Assembly (NCBI GenBank): GCA_027486585.1
Contig: JAIXOU010000027.1
Coordinates: 1-64,000 of the forward strand
Reading direction: 5' to 3'
Length of the DNA stretch: 64,000 nt
DNA from: Verrucomicrobiaceae bacterium
GTDB taxonomy: Bacteria > Verrucomicrobiota > Verrucomicrobiia > Verrucomicrobiales > Verrucomicrobiaceae
Positions 1 through 12,300 of this stretch are shown here, one piece after another. A model generated the notes under the pieces. The model ran no database searches. It had not been told where the DNA came from and saw nothing but the letters and a program-made list of their open reading frames with translations. A program made the translations under genes and the position numbers. Each line of letters opens with the position of its first letter. The stretch's first letter is position 1.

Positions 1-31
1 GTCGTAGGTTCGAACCCTACCTCAGGAGCCA
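1..31 (+). tRNA. 3' end of a tRNA (T-arm, acceptor strand, CCA), truncated by window start
   Basis: gtagg-ttcgaac-cctac T-arm followed by 7-nt acceptor strand, discriminator G and CCA; isotype not determinable. Confidence 0.8.
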
Positions 32-37
32 TCAATC

Positions 38-112
<75 letters not shown>

Positions 113-153
113 TCCTCAAAGAGGATCATTCTCTTCAGCTGAGAACTGGAAAC

Positions 154-831
154 TTAAGCTGCTTCAGCAATGTAAAGCGAAGCAATACCAAAGCTTAGCC
201 GATGAGTTTTGACTGAAGCAAATCCACAAGAAAGAATCAGTTTTTCCATGTCAGAGCCAGACGGGAAACGCTCCACTGAACTGCACAGGTATTCATAAGC
301 TGCACGCTGACCAGTGATCCAACCGGCAATCCGCGGCATCACATTTTTCAAATAAAACAAATACGCAGGACGCAGCAGAGGCAGCGTCGGGATGGAAAAA
401 TCCAGCACCACGAGATGACCATGCTGCTTTAAAACTCGACGCATTTCCATCAATGCCTCAGGCCAGGAAGCCATGTTGCGCAGACCAAAAGCCACCGTCA
501 GCACATCATAGCTGGCATTTTTAAAGGGTAGCGCCATACCATCTGCAGCGACGAGTGTTTCAAAAGATCGGCTTTGAGCCTCGCGCATCATCGGCACCGA
601 AAAGTCCGCTCCTAAAATCTTCGCTTCAGGGCAGGCCTGGCGGATCGTCTGCGCTAAATCACCACTGCCAGTAGCCAGATCTAAAATCATCTGCGGCTGC
701 ATTGCGGCGACCAATCGCGCCGTTTGACGACGCCAAAGAACATCGATCCCCAGGCTGAGAACATGATTAGCTAGCACGTAACGGCTGGCGATCCCGGCAA
801 AAGCTTTTCTGACAAATCCAGCGTCCTGCAT
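154..831 (-). CDS. ubiE: UbiE/MenG-type C-methyltransferase (demethylmenaquinone methyltransferase)
   Basis: DLATGSGDLA SAM-binding motif, FGLRNM, RVLKQHGHLVVLDFS, typical of the UbiE/COQ5 family. Confidence 0.9.
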   Translation of the reverse strand: MQDAGFVRKAFAGIASRYVLANHVLSLGIDVLWRRQTARLVAAMQPQMILDLATGSGDLAQTIRQACPEAKILGADFSVPMMREAQSRSFETLVAADGMALPFKNASYDVLTVAFGLRNMASWPEALMEMRRVLKQHGHLVVLDFSIPTLPLLRPAYLFYLKNVMPRIAGWITGQRAAYEYLCSSVERFPSGSDMEKLILSCGFASVKTHRLSFGIASLYIAEAA

Positions 832-841
832 ATAGTGTAAT

Positions 842-859
842 CCCCTTGTAAAAAGGGGA
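842..859 (-). terminator. Possible hairpin/terminator downstream of tRNA-Leu
   Basis: CCCCTT-gtaaa-AAGGGG inverted repeat just 3' of the minus-strand tRNA. Confidence 0.4.
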
Positions 860-862
860 GGG

Positions 863-944
863 TGCGCTCGAGAGGACTCGAACCTCCACGATGTAAGTCA
901 CTAGAACCTGAATCTAGCGCGTCTACCAATTCCGCCACGAGCGC
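863..944 (-). tRNA. tRNA-Leu (CAG)
   Basis: Reverse complement GCGCTCGTGGCGGAATTGGTAGACGCGCTAGATTCAGGTTCTAG...GGAGGTTCGAGTCCTCTCGAGCGCA; CAG anticodon, long variable arm. Confidence 0.93.
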
Positions 945-1158
945 ATTCCCAATAACGGGGAGTTGATTGTCTACCAGCTTCAGGACTTCTCAACCAAAAA
1001 GTTGAAATAGTTCAAAGTCTCTTTTTTTGAGCTTACGACATTTTATAACAGCAGGCTGATTCATCGTTGATAAAGAAAATGAGTCAATATGCAGGTTAAT
1101 CCTGAAATATGGTGAAAACTGTTCTAAAGGAACTTTCAAACCATCGCAGATCCGAATC

Positions 1159-2544
1159 ATGTTAAAAACCGTCGCCATCGTAGGCCGCCCGAATGTGGGC
1201 AAATCAGCTCTCTTCAATCGCCTTGCCGGCATGAATATTTCCATCGTCCACGACCTCGCCGGTGTGACACGTGACCGCATCACCGCCGAGTGCAGACGCG
1301 GACCACAGGTTTTCCAGATCATGGATACAGGTGGTATCGGTGCCAATACAGAAGACGTGCTCACGGAGCAGGTTCAGGTGGAAGCCAGCATCGCTCTAGA
1401 GGTGGCTGACATGCTGCTCTTTGTGGTGGATATTTTTGAAGGCATCACAGCCATCGATCAGAGCCTGGCAGCCATCCTTCGCCGGACAAAAAAACCAGTC
1501 GTTCTTGTCTGCAATAAAGCAGACTCCGACAAGCGCCGTCTTGGGTCAGCCGACTTTGCAAAACTGGGTTTCTCTGAAATGGCCGAGGTCAGCGCCGTGC
1601 ATGGACTTGGCATCAACTATCTGGTGGACATCATTGCCGAGCGCTTGGAACTCACGAAGCAGGACGACGAAACAGAAGCGGCTGTCAAAGAAGCCAAATT
1701 TGCAGCTCGCCCCCTAAAGCTAGCCATCGTAGGCCGACCAAATGCAGGCAAATCATCGTTGGTAAATGCCATTCTTGGTCAAGAACGCGCTATCGTCAGT
1801 GAGGTGGCAGGCACTACCCGGGATAGTCTGGACATCAACTGCACCTACAACGGTAAACGCTATCAACTGATCGATACCGCCGGTATCCGCCGGCAGTCAA
1901 AGTTGGACAATGACGTCGAAGTCTTTAGCGTTCAGCGCAGTTACCAAGCCATCAAGCGTGCCGACATATGCATCCTTGTCATCGACTGCGCCGAAGGGGC
2001 CAAGATGCAGGATCGAAAGATTGCTCAGCTTATCTTGGAAGAGCGGAAACCCTGCATCCTAGTGATGAACAAGTTTGACCTTTATCACCCCAGCGCCAAA
2101 CAGAAGGATCGACTCGAAGAACTTTCCGAGAAAATGCGTCGCGAGTTTTTCTTCCTTAGCTATGCGCCGTTGATTGCCACCTCGGCCAAGAACAAGGAAA
2201 ACATTGGAAAGCTTTTTGTGCAGATTGAAGCTGTGCGCAATGGCTCCCAAACTCGTATTGGCACAGGCATCCTGAATCGCATGATGCATCAGGCCATTGA
2301 AGATACACCTGGACCTCTTGGCCGCAGCCCGCTTGCCTTCAAACTCCTTTATGTCACCCAAGTCAACGAAGCTGGAGACAGCAACGTGCCGGTTCCGCAT
2401 TTCGTGTTCTTTGCCAATCGCGCCGCTAAAATGACCGAGGGTTATCTTCGATTCCTAGAAAGCGTCATCCGTAAAGAGTGGCCTGCCCCAGGGGTGCCGT
2501 TCCGTATGAGTGTGCGTGGCAAAGAAGTCAAAAAACGTTCCTAG
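1159..2544 (+). CDS. der: GTPase Der (EngA), tandem GTPase ribosome biogenesis factor
   Basis: Two G domains: GRPNVGKSALFNRL...DTGG...NKAD and GRPNAGKSSLVNAI...DTAGIRR...NKFD, plus KH-like C-terminus. Confidence 0.97.
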   Translation: MLKTVAIVGRPNVGKSALFNRLAGMNISIVHDLAGVTRDRITAECRRGPQVFQIMDTGGIGANTEDVLTEQVQVEASIALEVADMLLFVVDIFEGITAIDQSLAAILRRTKKPVVLVCNKADSDKRRLGSADFAKLGFSEMAEVSAVHGLGINYLVDIIAERLELTKQDDETEAAVKEAKFAARPLKLAIVGRPNAGKSSLVNAILGQERAIVSEVAGTTRDSLDINCTYNGKRYQLIDTAGIRRQSKLDNDVEVFSVQRSYQAIKRADICILVIDCAEGAKMQDRKIAQLILEERKPCILVMNKFDLYHPSAKQKDRLEELSEKMRREFFFLSYAPLIATSAKNKENIGKLFVQIEAVRNGSQTRIGTGILNRMMHQAIEDTPGPLGRSPLAFKLLYVTQVNEAGDSNVPVPHFVFFANRAAKMTEGYLRFLESVIRKEWPAPGVPFRMSVRGKEVKKRS

Positions 2545-2614
2545 CATTCCCAAAGAGAGTCACTGCACAGTTGTTTCTTGCCTGCGACCCAAGCCTTGCC
2601 TCATCATTTGAAAT

Positions 2615-3319
2615 ATGTATCCAGAAATCATTAAATTACTCCAAGTACAGGAGCGTGATCAGCTCATTCGTTCCTTTGAAAAGGATCTGAAGGACATCCC
2701 GAAATATGAGGCTCTCGCGAAAGCGAAGCTGGCTGGGGATACTGCCGCCGTGGAATCAGCGACGCTAAAAACGAAAGAGATTGAGGTGAAAATCAAAGGC
2801 GTAGAACTGGACATTCAGACGCGCCAAAATAGCATCAAGCGTCTGCACGATCAGCAGTTCGAAACTCGGAAGAACGAGGAGTTCCAAGCTCTGGGAGTAG
2901 AGATCAAACGCTATGAGGCAGATGTGTCTGCCCATGAGGATAAGCAGCTCGACCTCATGGAGGAGTTGGAAAAAGCCAAGGAATCGCTCAAGGTGGCTCA
3001 GGCCAAGCTGGCCATCACACAGGGTCATGTGAACGAAGACCTCAAGGTGCTGGCTGAACGAGCTGAAAATGTCAAGGTGCGACTAGCTGCCACAAAAGCA
3101 GAGCGCGCCGTTTATGCTGAGCCGATTGACCCACCGACACTGCAACTTTACGACCGCATTTTTGTCAAAAAAGGTGACTCTGCCGTCGTGCCCCTGAATA
3201 CAGGCAACTGCACAGGCTGTCACATGAAGGTCATCAACAGCACCATCCAACAGGCCAAAGCCAGTGAAGTGATCACGCAATGTGAGAGCTGCGGACGCAT
3301 CATTTATTTTGTCGAGTGA
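2615..3319 (+). CDS. Coiled-coil protein with C4 zinc ribbon (HP0958/CdsZ-like)
   Basis: Long coiled coil, C-terminal CTGCHMKV...CESCGRIIY zinc ribbon. Confidence 0.8.
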   Translation: MYPEIIKLLQVQERDQLIRSFEKDLKDIPKYEALAKAKLAGDTAAVESATLKTKEIEVKIKGVELDIQTRQNSIKRLHDQQFETRKNEEFQALGVEIKRYEADVSAHEDKQLDLMEELEKAKESLKVAQAKLAITQGHVNEDLKVLAERAENVKVRLAATKAERAVYAEPIDPPTLQLYDRIFVKKGDSAVVPLNTGNCTGCHMKVINSTIQQAKASEVITQCESCGRIIYFVE

Positions 3320-3323
3320 TCCC

Positions 3324-6300
3324 TCAAGGCTTTGTCACACCTGTTAAAGCAAAGGTGATGCCCTCAGTCCATCCAAGAGGATAGGGAGCAAAATTAGACA
3401 CAGGTTTAAACCAAAGCGCTAGAGGCGATTGGAAGCTGCCAGCAGTCCCAGAGTCGTTAAAATCACTGCGTAGCAGCAGGCTACCCGCGTTGTCATGGAG
3501 CAGGACAGACAGCGGCAAACGCAATTGCTCATCCAGCGAGGAAGAAGCTGTAAACTTCGAACCATCACCAAGAACACCTGCCAAGGTAAATTGACCCGCT
3601 GACGTTATCCTTCCTGCCAGAGACGTCGCAGTCTGGGGATAGTCCGTGACTAGTAGTCCAGACTGAGCCAGAGCCCCCCAAGTCACATTGTAGGAACCCT
3701 TTCCTTTGAGTAGCGGAGAACTGGCTGCTAATGCAGAATGCTGGCGCGCTAGCGCAAACTCAGAGAGCGCAACAAGCCCCCCCCTACCCTGCTCTCCCAC
3801 ACTACCAAGAATGCGGCGAGTGCTTGGATTGACGGCCATCGCAAAAACCAAGTTCAGCTGGTTCAAACGTGGGATGATGAGGGCTGGCAGACGATCTTTA
3901 CCGAAGCGCGCCTGACCATTCGGATGGAGTTCGCCAGTTATGGGGAAAGAGGCAGGGCCAAGCTTCAGGTTACCCGTAAATGTACCAGCTTTCGTGAGGG
4001 TTAGTGTGATGAATCCATGGTTTTCATGTCGTTTTGCCACACTGCCCACTGAGGTAACCAAACCAGAATAATTGCCAGCATTGGCAAGATTAAAAGGGTT
4101 GGTTGAAAAGATTGCCGTGAGAGCCAGGCCTTCAGACATGGTGAAGGTCAGCGTTTTAGAAGCGACATTCAGACTTGGCCCTGTCCACCGATCCAAGAGG
4201 AAGCCCGTTTTGGATTGCGCTGTTAAGGTATAGGTCTTGCCAACTTCAAGCTGCCTCAAATCCGCTCCTGGAGTGATGGTGACTGTTCCTGAATTCAATG
4301 GCTGAGTATTCAGGGTCAATGGGCGCAGTGGATTGAAGGTGAATTGCCGAAGCACTTCATCTCCGATCAGGCCTAACTGATCGACGGCTCGAACACGAAC
4401 GATATTCAGACCTGCAACCGCCGGAATCTCGGTCGAATAGGTTCCCGTCAGACCATTCGCTGCCAGTTTTAAAATGACATCGTTAAAAGGTGCCCCATTC
4501 AGAGAAACCTGTACTTTATCGAGACCCTTATCGTCTGCCGCCGATCCTTTGAGTGTGAGCTCAGACAGAGCCACACGAGCATCAGACGAGGGGGTCGTTA
4601 AACTGACGGAGGGTGCTTTGAGATCGTTTTCCAAAATAAACACTTTGGCTTGATTCGGCAATCCAAGGGAAGCTGCACCCGTGACCGTGTCTAATTGCAC
4701 CGTGAATGATTCATTCACCTCCACTTTGGTGTCACTGATGAGACCAATATTGAGCACCTTGCTGACTTCACCATCTGCAAAAGTGATGACATCACTGAAT
4801 GGATTGAAGTCAGAGTTCTCTTTAGCGTTTCCAGACTTAGCGCTGATCCTAACGCTGGCAGGACTGCTGCGATCACCAGATCGCAAAAGGGTCACACTCA
4901 CCACACCACTATCTTCCCTACCTCGATAAGAACTGCTGCTAAATGAGAACTGACTTGCGCCTGTCGAGGCTATCGGAGTTACCAACGTAAAGCTATTGTT
5001 AGATGACACAAAATCGCCGCCACCCGATACCGTTACTTGAGTGCTGGCATAAGCAGGCGAATTCGCCGCTATCACAAAAGCCAGGGTGAGCGCTGGATAA
5101 CTGGCTCCCGTAGGCAGCGCATCATTGCGACTGGCTGAAACAGTTGCGCCACTAGACGATGCAATATTCCATCCCAAACCCGTCAATGAGGTGGCAGTCA
5201 ATCCAACAGGTAGCGCAACTGAAACAGTGACCTTACCTCCCGTGGTCAAAGTCCCTATATTGCGAACCGCGACATTGTAACTGGCCGAGGCACCCGCTGT
5301 GAAATTGCTATTGGCAACCATTGTTGCCGTCAAATCCGAAGTCTGCTTCACGTCGAAGATGGCCTCAGTAAGAGCACTCCATTCACCAGATTTCTGGGCA
5401 CGTACTTTCATTGGCACCTTGCCCGTGCCACTTAGAATCAAAGGAACGGCAACATTGGTGCGAACAAGCTGAAGTGTCGCATTAAAACTAGTGTCACTGC
5501 TATTGGCATCGGCCTGATGTACCTCTGCGGCCAAGGTATTCTCGCCAGTGATTAATAAAGCAGGGTCCAGGCTAAAGATGAAGAATGCATTCTCGTCAGG
5601 TGCGCCACCTGAAGCATAAGTATTATAGGCTGGATTACTGACAATGTTAGGCGAGCGCACAACTTCCACGCCATTCAAATACAGAATCACAGCATCATCA
5701 TACTTCACCTTGAACTCAGCTGCAGTCACAACAGCAGCATCAGGAACGGTGAACTTTATGCGGAAGTAAGTCGTGGCATTTTTCTGATCACCCGCTGTTC
5801 CAGGATCAGCATCCACAAAAGGCACTATCGTCTCCTCATCACCATCTCCATAGCCTAGCTCGCCAGGACCACTGGACCAAGAGCTATCATCATAGCTAGC
5901 GTTACGCCAAGCAGTCCCCTGATCACTACCATTGGCGAGATATTTCCAGGTTTGGTTCAGGGGTATAACAACATCTATCTCAGTACTGCTGACATAGGCT
6001 TGTGCGACAGGATTTAACCCACCACCAACCAAGCGAGGATCACTGCCATCGAGAGTGTAATAAATCGTGCCACCATTGCCAGTAAGCATCACCTCTCCAC
6101 CGCTTGGGAAACTCCCGCCATTTTGACTGAACGTCGGCGCATCAAAGCTAGGATAAAGTCCGTCAGCCCTTAATTGATCAAGCACACGACTGCCACGATT
6201 TGGCACATAATCATCAATCACATAGTTCACCGCGTTTTGCCAGTCCAAACGATTCAAAGGCGTATCAGTACCACGCTTAGCGTCTCCCCATCGCGCAGAC

Positions 6301-9300
6301 TCAGCAATGATGAATTTGTCCAACAAAGCTTTTCGATCACGCATCTTTGACTGAATTTGCTCAGCTGTTAATGCTCCTTCATTGAATAGATGCTTCTGCA
6401 CATGGTCTGCCCACAGGATCCGATACTCAGCATTGGGCCGCAGGTCATGATGCAAGTACATGGGATTATAACGCTCAACCAAAGTTGGATCACCCGCAGA
6501 AAAAGGTCCTGTACGATCTTCATCGACGTTAAAAAAAGTATGCTCGAAATCATGAGCCAAAAATTTAAAGCCGCCGGCAATGCCAAGACGATTACGCACC
6601 GCAAACCAATTATTAGCCGCACCGTCACCAAGAAAAGCAGAGGTCGCTCCATCGAGATTACCAGTCCAAAAGGTGAGCAGCATGTAATCAATCAAATTGC
6701 CAGGATCTAAAAGCACTGGATCTGCAGTCAGTGTCAAGCCATCAGCAGCTTTACCAGACATGGCAAAGTAGTTTTCATTGGTAGGAGCACTAGCATGAGC
6801 GCGAGCCTTGACTCTCAGAGCCTCCCAAGCATCCAGATTGCCATCAGTCACACCCGTGATGTAGCCCTGATCCTGCTCGCCTTTAATTGTGTCATAGTCG
6901 TCAGCATTACCACCGAGATAACTTTCTGCGTAGTTGGCCTCAGGACGTTCGTCGGTTTCATAGATCCCCCAATACTGGCCATTGAGATACAGATGATAGT
7001 AGCGACTCCTCGTATAGGGCTGCCCCATAGCTCCATGCATCTCACGAGTGCTCTCTTCACGCAGGAAAGTGTTGTTTCCATCTCCACCAAAGGACCATGA
7101 GTAATTTTGTGAAGTGCGGAGGTCGATTTTGTTAAAGCTTGGCGCACCTTCATTGCCAAACAATGGGTAGTTCAATTTAGCCGCCCCATATTCAGCGCGG
7201 AAAAACAAACGGAATGAATGTTTTGGATTATCACCACTACGGCTAAATCCACCACGCAGGCGCAGCCCGCAATTGATTTCAAACCCACCATCAGGACCAT
7301 TGTCCCCTATCATCTCAATGGATGCAGGCCGCTCCCAAGCTTCACCGCGCCCGTAAGGATTCACCCAGATACCGTTGGATTCATCGAACAAATTAGGCAA
7401 GTCTGTAACAATGGAGAGCGTCGGAATGGCTGTCAGCGCTGACTTCACTTTATCCAGACCACCGATCTCTGGATTGGTGCTATTCACGATGTCTGGGTCC
7501 ATCCCATAATCCGAAACTTGACCATTAACCGTCCCGAGTGGCCAGCCTGCGTTGGGGCGGACTCCATTGGCAGATTGGCGGACCACATCATTCAGAAAGA
7601 GATAGGTTTGCGTTAGCGACTTTGTCGGCTGGAAGCCTGCTTTATAGCCAATGGCACGCACTGTGCTGGTTTTTGAAACGGTTAATGGACGCATATATAA
7701 CGAACCATGTGTGGTTGTCGGAGTGCTACCGTCCAAGGTATATCTTATACTTGTTCCAAGTGTCGGCGAAGTGATGGCCAGTGAAATAGAAGTCGAGTAA
7801 TAACCATGTTTATGACTAAAGATAAGCGGCTGCACTTCACCTGCAAAAGCAGGCACCTCATTGACAGCTCCTGGTGTAGCTGTAATCACGCTTCCAGATG
7901 GCCGAAAAAAGAGTGTATTACCTGCTAGACCAGCCGTTGCACTCAATTCAGGCAATACGAAAAAGGATCCATCCGACTTCACATCATTCATGGCATGAAC
8001 GGCCAAAACATTGTTTCCTGTAAGCAACAAGGGAATGGAAGTTGATAAATCTAGAGTCTCACGAGTCAGAGCCTGCAAAGAGGATCGTGTCGCAGTTGCA
8101 GCGGAATCAAAAGCAGAATTTACAGGTACGTTGCGGCGGGCGACCTCGGTTCCATTCAAATAGGCCACAAAGCCGTCATTGTAGCGCATATGCAAAGTCA
8201 GACCCGTTAAGCTACTGACTCCTGTTGCCACGAATGGAAGGCGTACAAACACACTAGCGTTTTTATTGCGCATAGAAGTCTCTAGATTTGCACCTATTAA
8301 CAGAGAACTGGAATTGGATGCATTCAGTGGAGGCGTCACGACCGCAAGCCCATCGACACTGCCCACCAGTTTAAAGTCCGAGTTCCAAGCCGTGTCCGTC
8401 CCAGCTTTTGCAAAGAATTCCACACAATCTCCGCCACCGCCCTCCCACATGATAACCTCTACTGTATGTGGGCCTGCGGTGAGACTTATAGGCGGACTTA
8501 AATTATCAACTGGGCCATGATTGCTATCATCCGTCATAACGGCCACGCCATCGATCTTGATACGACCTCCATCATCTGAGTTAAGACCAAACACATAGGT
8601 GCCTGAGCTTGGAATAGTAATGATACCGGTAGCTTTCAGGGCATAGGGTTCAGCAGTGCCATTGGGCAGAGCCATGTTATCAGGATAGTTACCATCTCCA
8701 CCATCACCGACATAGTTGATCGTTGGAGCGATGACCGTAGCCTCGCTGAGAATGGAACTGTGCCCTTTTGGCAAGGCCAAAAGGGCATCACAAGTAGCAA
8801 TGCTACTCACGCCACCGAAACCCGGTTTTTCAGCAACCTGTCGCACTGTAAACCCAGGCACACCAACGCCGAACCCAAGACCCGTTTTACCGGACGACCA
8901 AGATGAATCCGAAAAATCGGGAGCAACCCAAGCGCTGCCCAGAGTTGCATTCGTGGGCACACGATATTTCACACTAGCCTTTTGGCTCAAAAGGGAGCGA
9001 CCCGTGAAATTGATCCCATAACTCTCATCATTAGCCTGTGCAGGATACATGGGAGAGAAATGATGCTCAATGGTCACGCCATCGGGACGAACCAGCGCCA
9101 GATACTCCCCGCCAGCGCTGAGGCTAAAGTTTGTATGCAAAGGCTGTGATGAAAGGGTCCGATTCTTGCCTGAGGCCCAGACTAGCAGGAATTGCTTGGC
9201 TCCCAGTGTCAGTTCAGGGAAACGCCATTTGGATAAATCAGACGAACTATCCGTCAAACACCAATTGGTAAGATCCACTTCATCAGAACCTGGGTTGTAG

Positions 9301-12300
9301 ATTTCAATCCAATCCGAAAAGTCGCCATCGACATCACTGATCGTGCTCTCATTGTTGGCCATGAATTCTGAGATCACCAATTGAAGTCGAGGATTGAACT
9401 TGGTCTTTAAGCTGACCACGCCAGATTGACCTGAACCATTGCTAACCGCCGGCTTGGAAGAAAGGAAGTGTCCAAAGCCTCGGCGATGAGCCCCTTTTTG
9501 CAGGATGACTCCCTGATAGCTAGAAGCAGGCAAACCTTCTGCAAGCTTGATGCTACCCTTATAACTTCCAGTGCTGGAAATGAACTGGAGTGTGTAGCTT
9601 GCATCATTGACTGGCACTTTCGTGATCACGTTTTTTGCACTGATCGTCATCTCTTTTTCCACAGCAACCGACAACCCACCCAGCGACAAACTGAGAACGG
9701 CATTGGCACCGACCACCTCACTGAGGTCAGGCAAAACACTTTCTCCATTAGGGACTGCATAGCGTGTTCCCAGCAGTGGCAGTATCACACCTTCAGGCCA
9801 TCCCATCGGATAGTAGTGACCATTTGTCTGCGGCTTGAACCACCGAAGATCGCTTCCACTCAAATCCGTATCAGGGCGTGTATGATCCACCTTGAGCCAG
9901 CCATTCAAAGAGCCTGCTTCCTTCTCCAAAGGAATATACAAAGGAGCTTCACTCGCTTTGCCCATTCGTGCACTTGCTGTCACAGCAGTGCCGTCGGCCA
10001 AGATTCCAGAAAGATTCATGACTCCTGACCGACTCACCTGGATTGTTCCAATCCCATCTCCTTGAGGAAATGCCGTGACTGGTAAAGCCTGCGCCTGAGC
10101 TGGCATGGCAAAAGTATAAATGGAGGCTGGCGCTGTGGTTCCGGGAGTTTTGCCATCAAAGAAATAGCGAATGGCTTTTAGCTCAGACATAGCCAGAGTG
10201 CCTGATCGCGTCTGCAAACCAAGAGTTCCGTTAATGCTTTGCGTTCCCGTAGGAGAAAGATCCAGAGACATCGTGAGGACATAAGCCGCCTGATTGATGC
10301 GAGGCACCAGCAAGGAACTAGATCTGGCATATCCAAAACGTGCGAGACCTGCATGATCAAACAGACCAAAAATCGGCAACCGAACACCGTTGAGTCTTAA
10401 CGAGCCGGAAAAACCGCCTCTGGGACTTACCGTGAGTTGTACAAAGCCATCTGTTTGATGACTGGCTGGCGTCGGCGCAACAGCACGAATCAATCCGCTG
10501 TAATCTCCAATGATCTGAGGAATAAAGGGATCAGGGACAAAGGTAGCCTTGATGGTCAAGCCTTCCGTCATTTGAAAAACAAGATAAGAACTGCCAGCTT
10601 CAGCCTCCGTCAGTGTGAGCTGAGCCGACGACCACTCTTTAAAAAGATAAGCGGACCTTGGATTGGCCACCAAGGAATAATAATTACCCACCTTTAGCAG
10701 GCCAGTGGTCGTCTTGGTCTCATTCGTGACATTGATAAAGGTGAACGTCCGCAGAACGAGATAAGAAAAGCTTCGCGTAATAATCGTCGATATATTACCA
10801 CGAAAATCGATGGCACGGACACTCAGCGTATTGGCACCAGGGACAGGTAAGATCACACGACTAAAGTTGACCCTGCCGCCTGTACCAGTTGCCAAGGTCG
10901 CATTCGCATAGGGAGCGTCGTTCAACTTCACTTCGATTCGAGCAATGCCTTTATTGTCACCGGCATTCCCACTCACGGTCACAACGCCTTCAGGCACCTC
11001 TTGATCGGCGGCGGGACTTGTCAGACTCAATGTCGGCTTCTGAACATCTGGATCCAAAATTCGAACGCGAACGGTATGGATCGCTCCCAAGGTGGCTCCG
11101 TTTGTCGGCTGACTCAGCACTACCGTGAATGTTTCATTTGGCTCAGCTCGGCTATCAGTCAATAATGGAATAATCACATTCTGGCTGACCACGTTATCAG
11201 CCAAAGTCACGCTGCTACTCACAACTGTATAATCACTGCCTGCAGTGGCCGTCTCATTGCTAGAATTAACTGAAACGCTTACCGCTCCAGTCCTCCCATT
11301 CGTTCGCCTGATCTGCAAGCTTACTGTAGGTTGCTCCTCATTCACGTTCACCTCTTGAACAGACCAAGCCAAAGATCCTGGCCCCGCCAAAGCTATGCTG
11401 CTACTGACGCTATCAGAATTGTTCAGCTGATTTAACTCACCGCCACCAGCTACAGTGACGACGTTTTGTAGCAGTGACGGGGCATTTACAGCGATGCTAA
11501 CCGTGAGGGTCAGCGGCGGATAGCTAGCCCCCGAGGCCAAAGAATCAGAGCGACTCGCGCTAACACTCGATCCTGCGCCTTGCAGAATGGTCCAGCCAGA
11601 TCCAGCCAGAGTTACGGCAGTTAAGCCATCCGGTAAGGTGTCAGTCAGACTTACAAGACCAGAAGTGTCTCCGGTCCCAGAATTTGAAACCGTGATCGTG
11701 TAGGTCGCGCCTAAATCGCCTGATTGAAAAGGACCATTTTCGACAAGATCCACCACCAGATCAGAAGTCTTTAAAACCGTATTTACCGCCGTGGCATTGC
11801 CATTATTGGACTCGTGACTTTCGGCGATGCTGTTAGCGGGATCGACCAGCGCTGACCCAACAGCAGCTGAGTAATTGCCATCGACCAGACTTCTCGCCGT
11901 AATGGTCGCAACGGCAGACATCCCGACATTGATCGCAGCACCACTCAGACTCACCACACCATTGTTTTCACTGATCAAAAATTCAGGGCTCGACCCGTTC
12001 ACATAATCAAGCCCTGCAGGCAGTGTGAATTGGGCGTTTACCCCTGTGGCATTGACGAGCCCATGATTGGCAACGGTCAGGATATAGTCAAAGGAGGCTC
12101 CAGTGAGCTGCGAGGGTGGCCCCGTCAAGGTAAGCGCCAAATCAGGAGCATCGGTCACCGTCGTCGCCAAGATTTGTGTGGACGTATTGTTGCCCTCGTC
12201 CATCTCTTTCAAAGCTAAGTCAGGATCAACCACGGCAGCCCCAGCCGTCAAATCAATCACCCCAGACGAAGACCGCGAGACTTTCACGACCAACGTTGCC

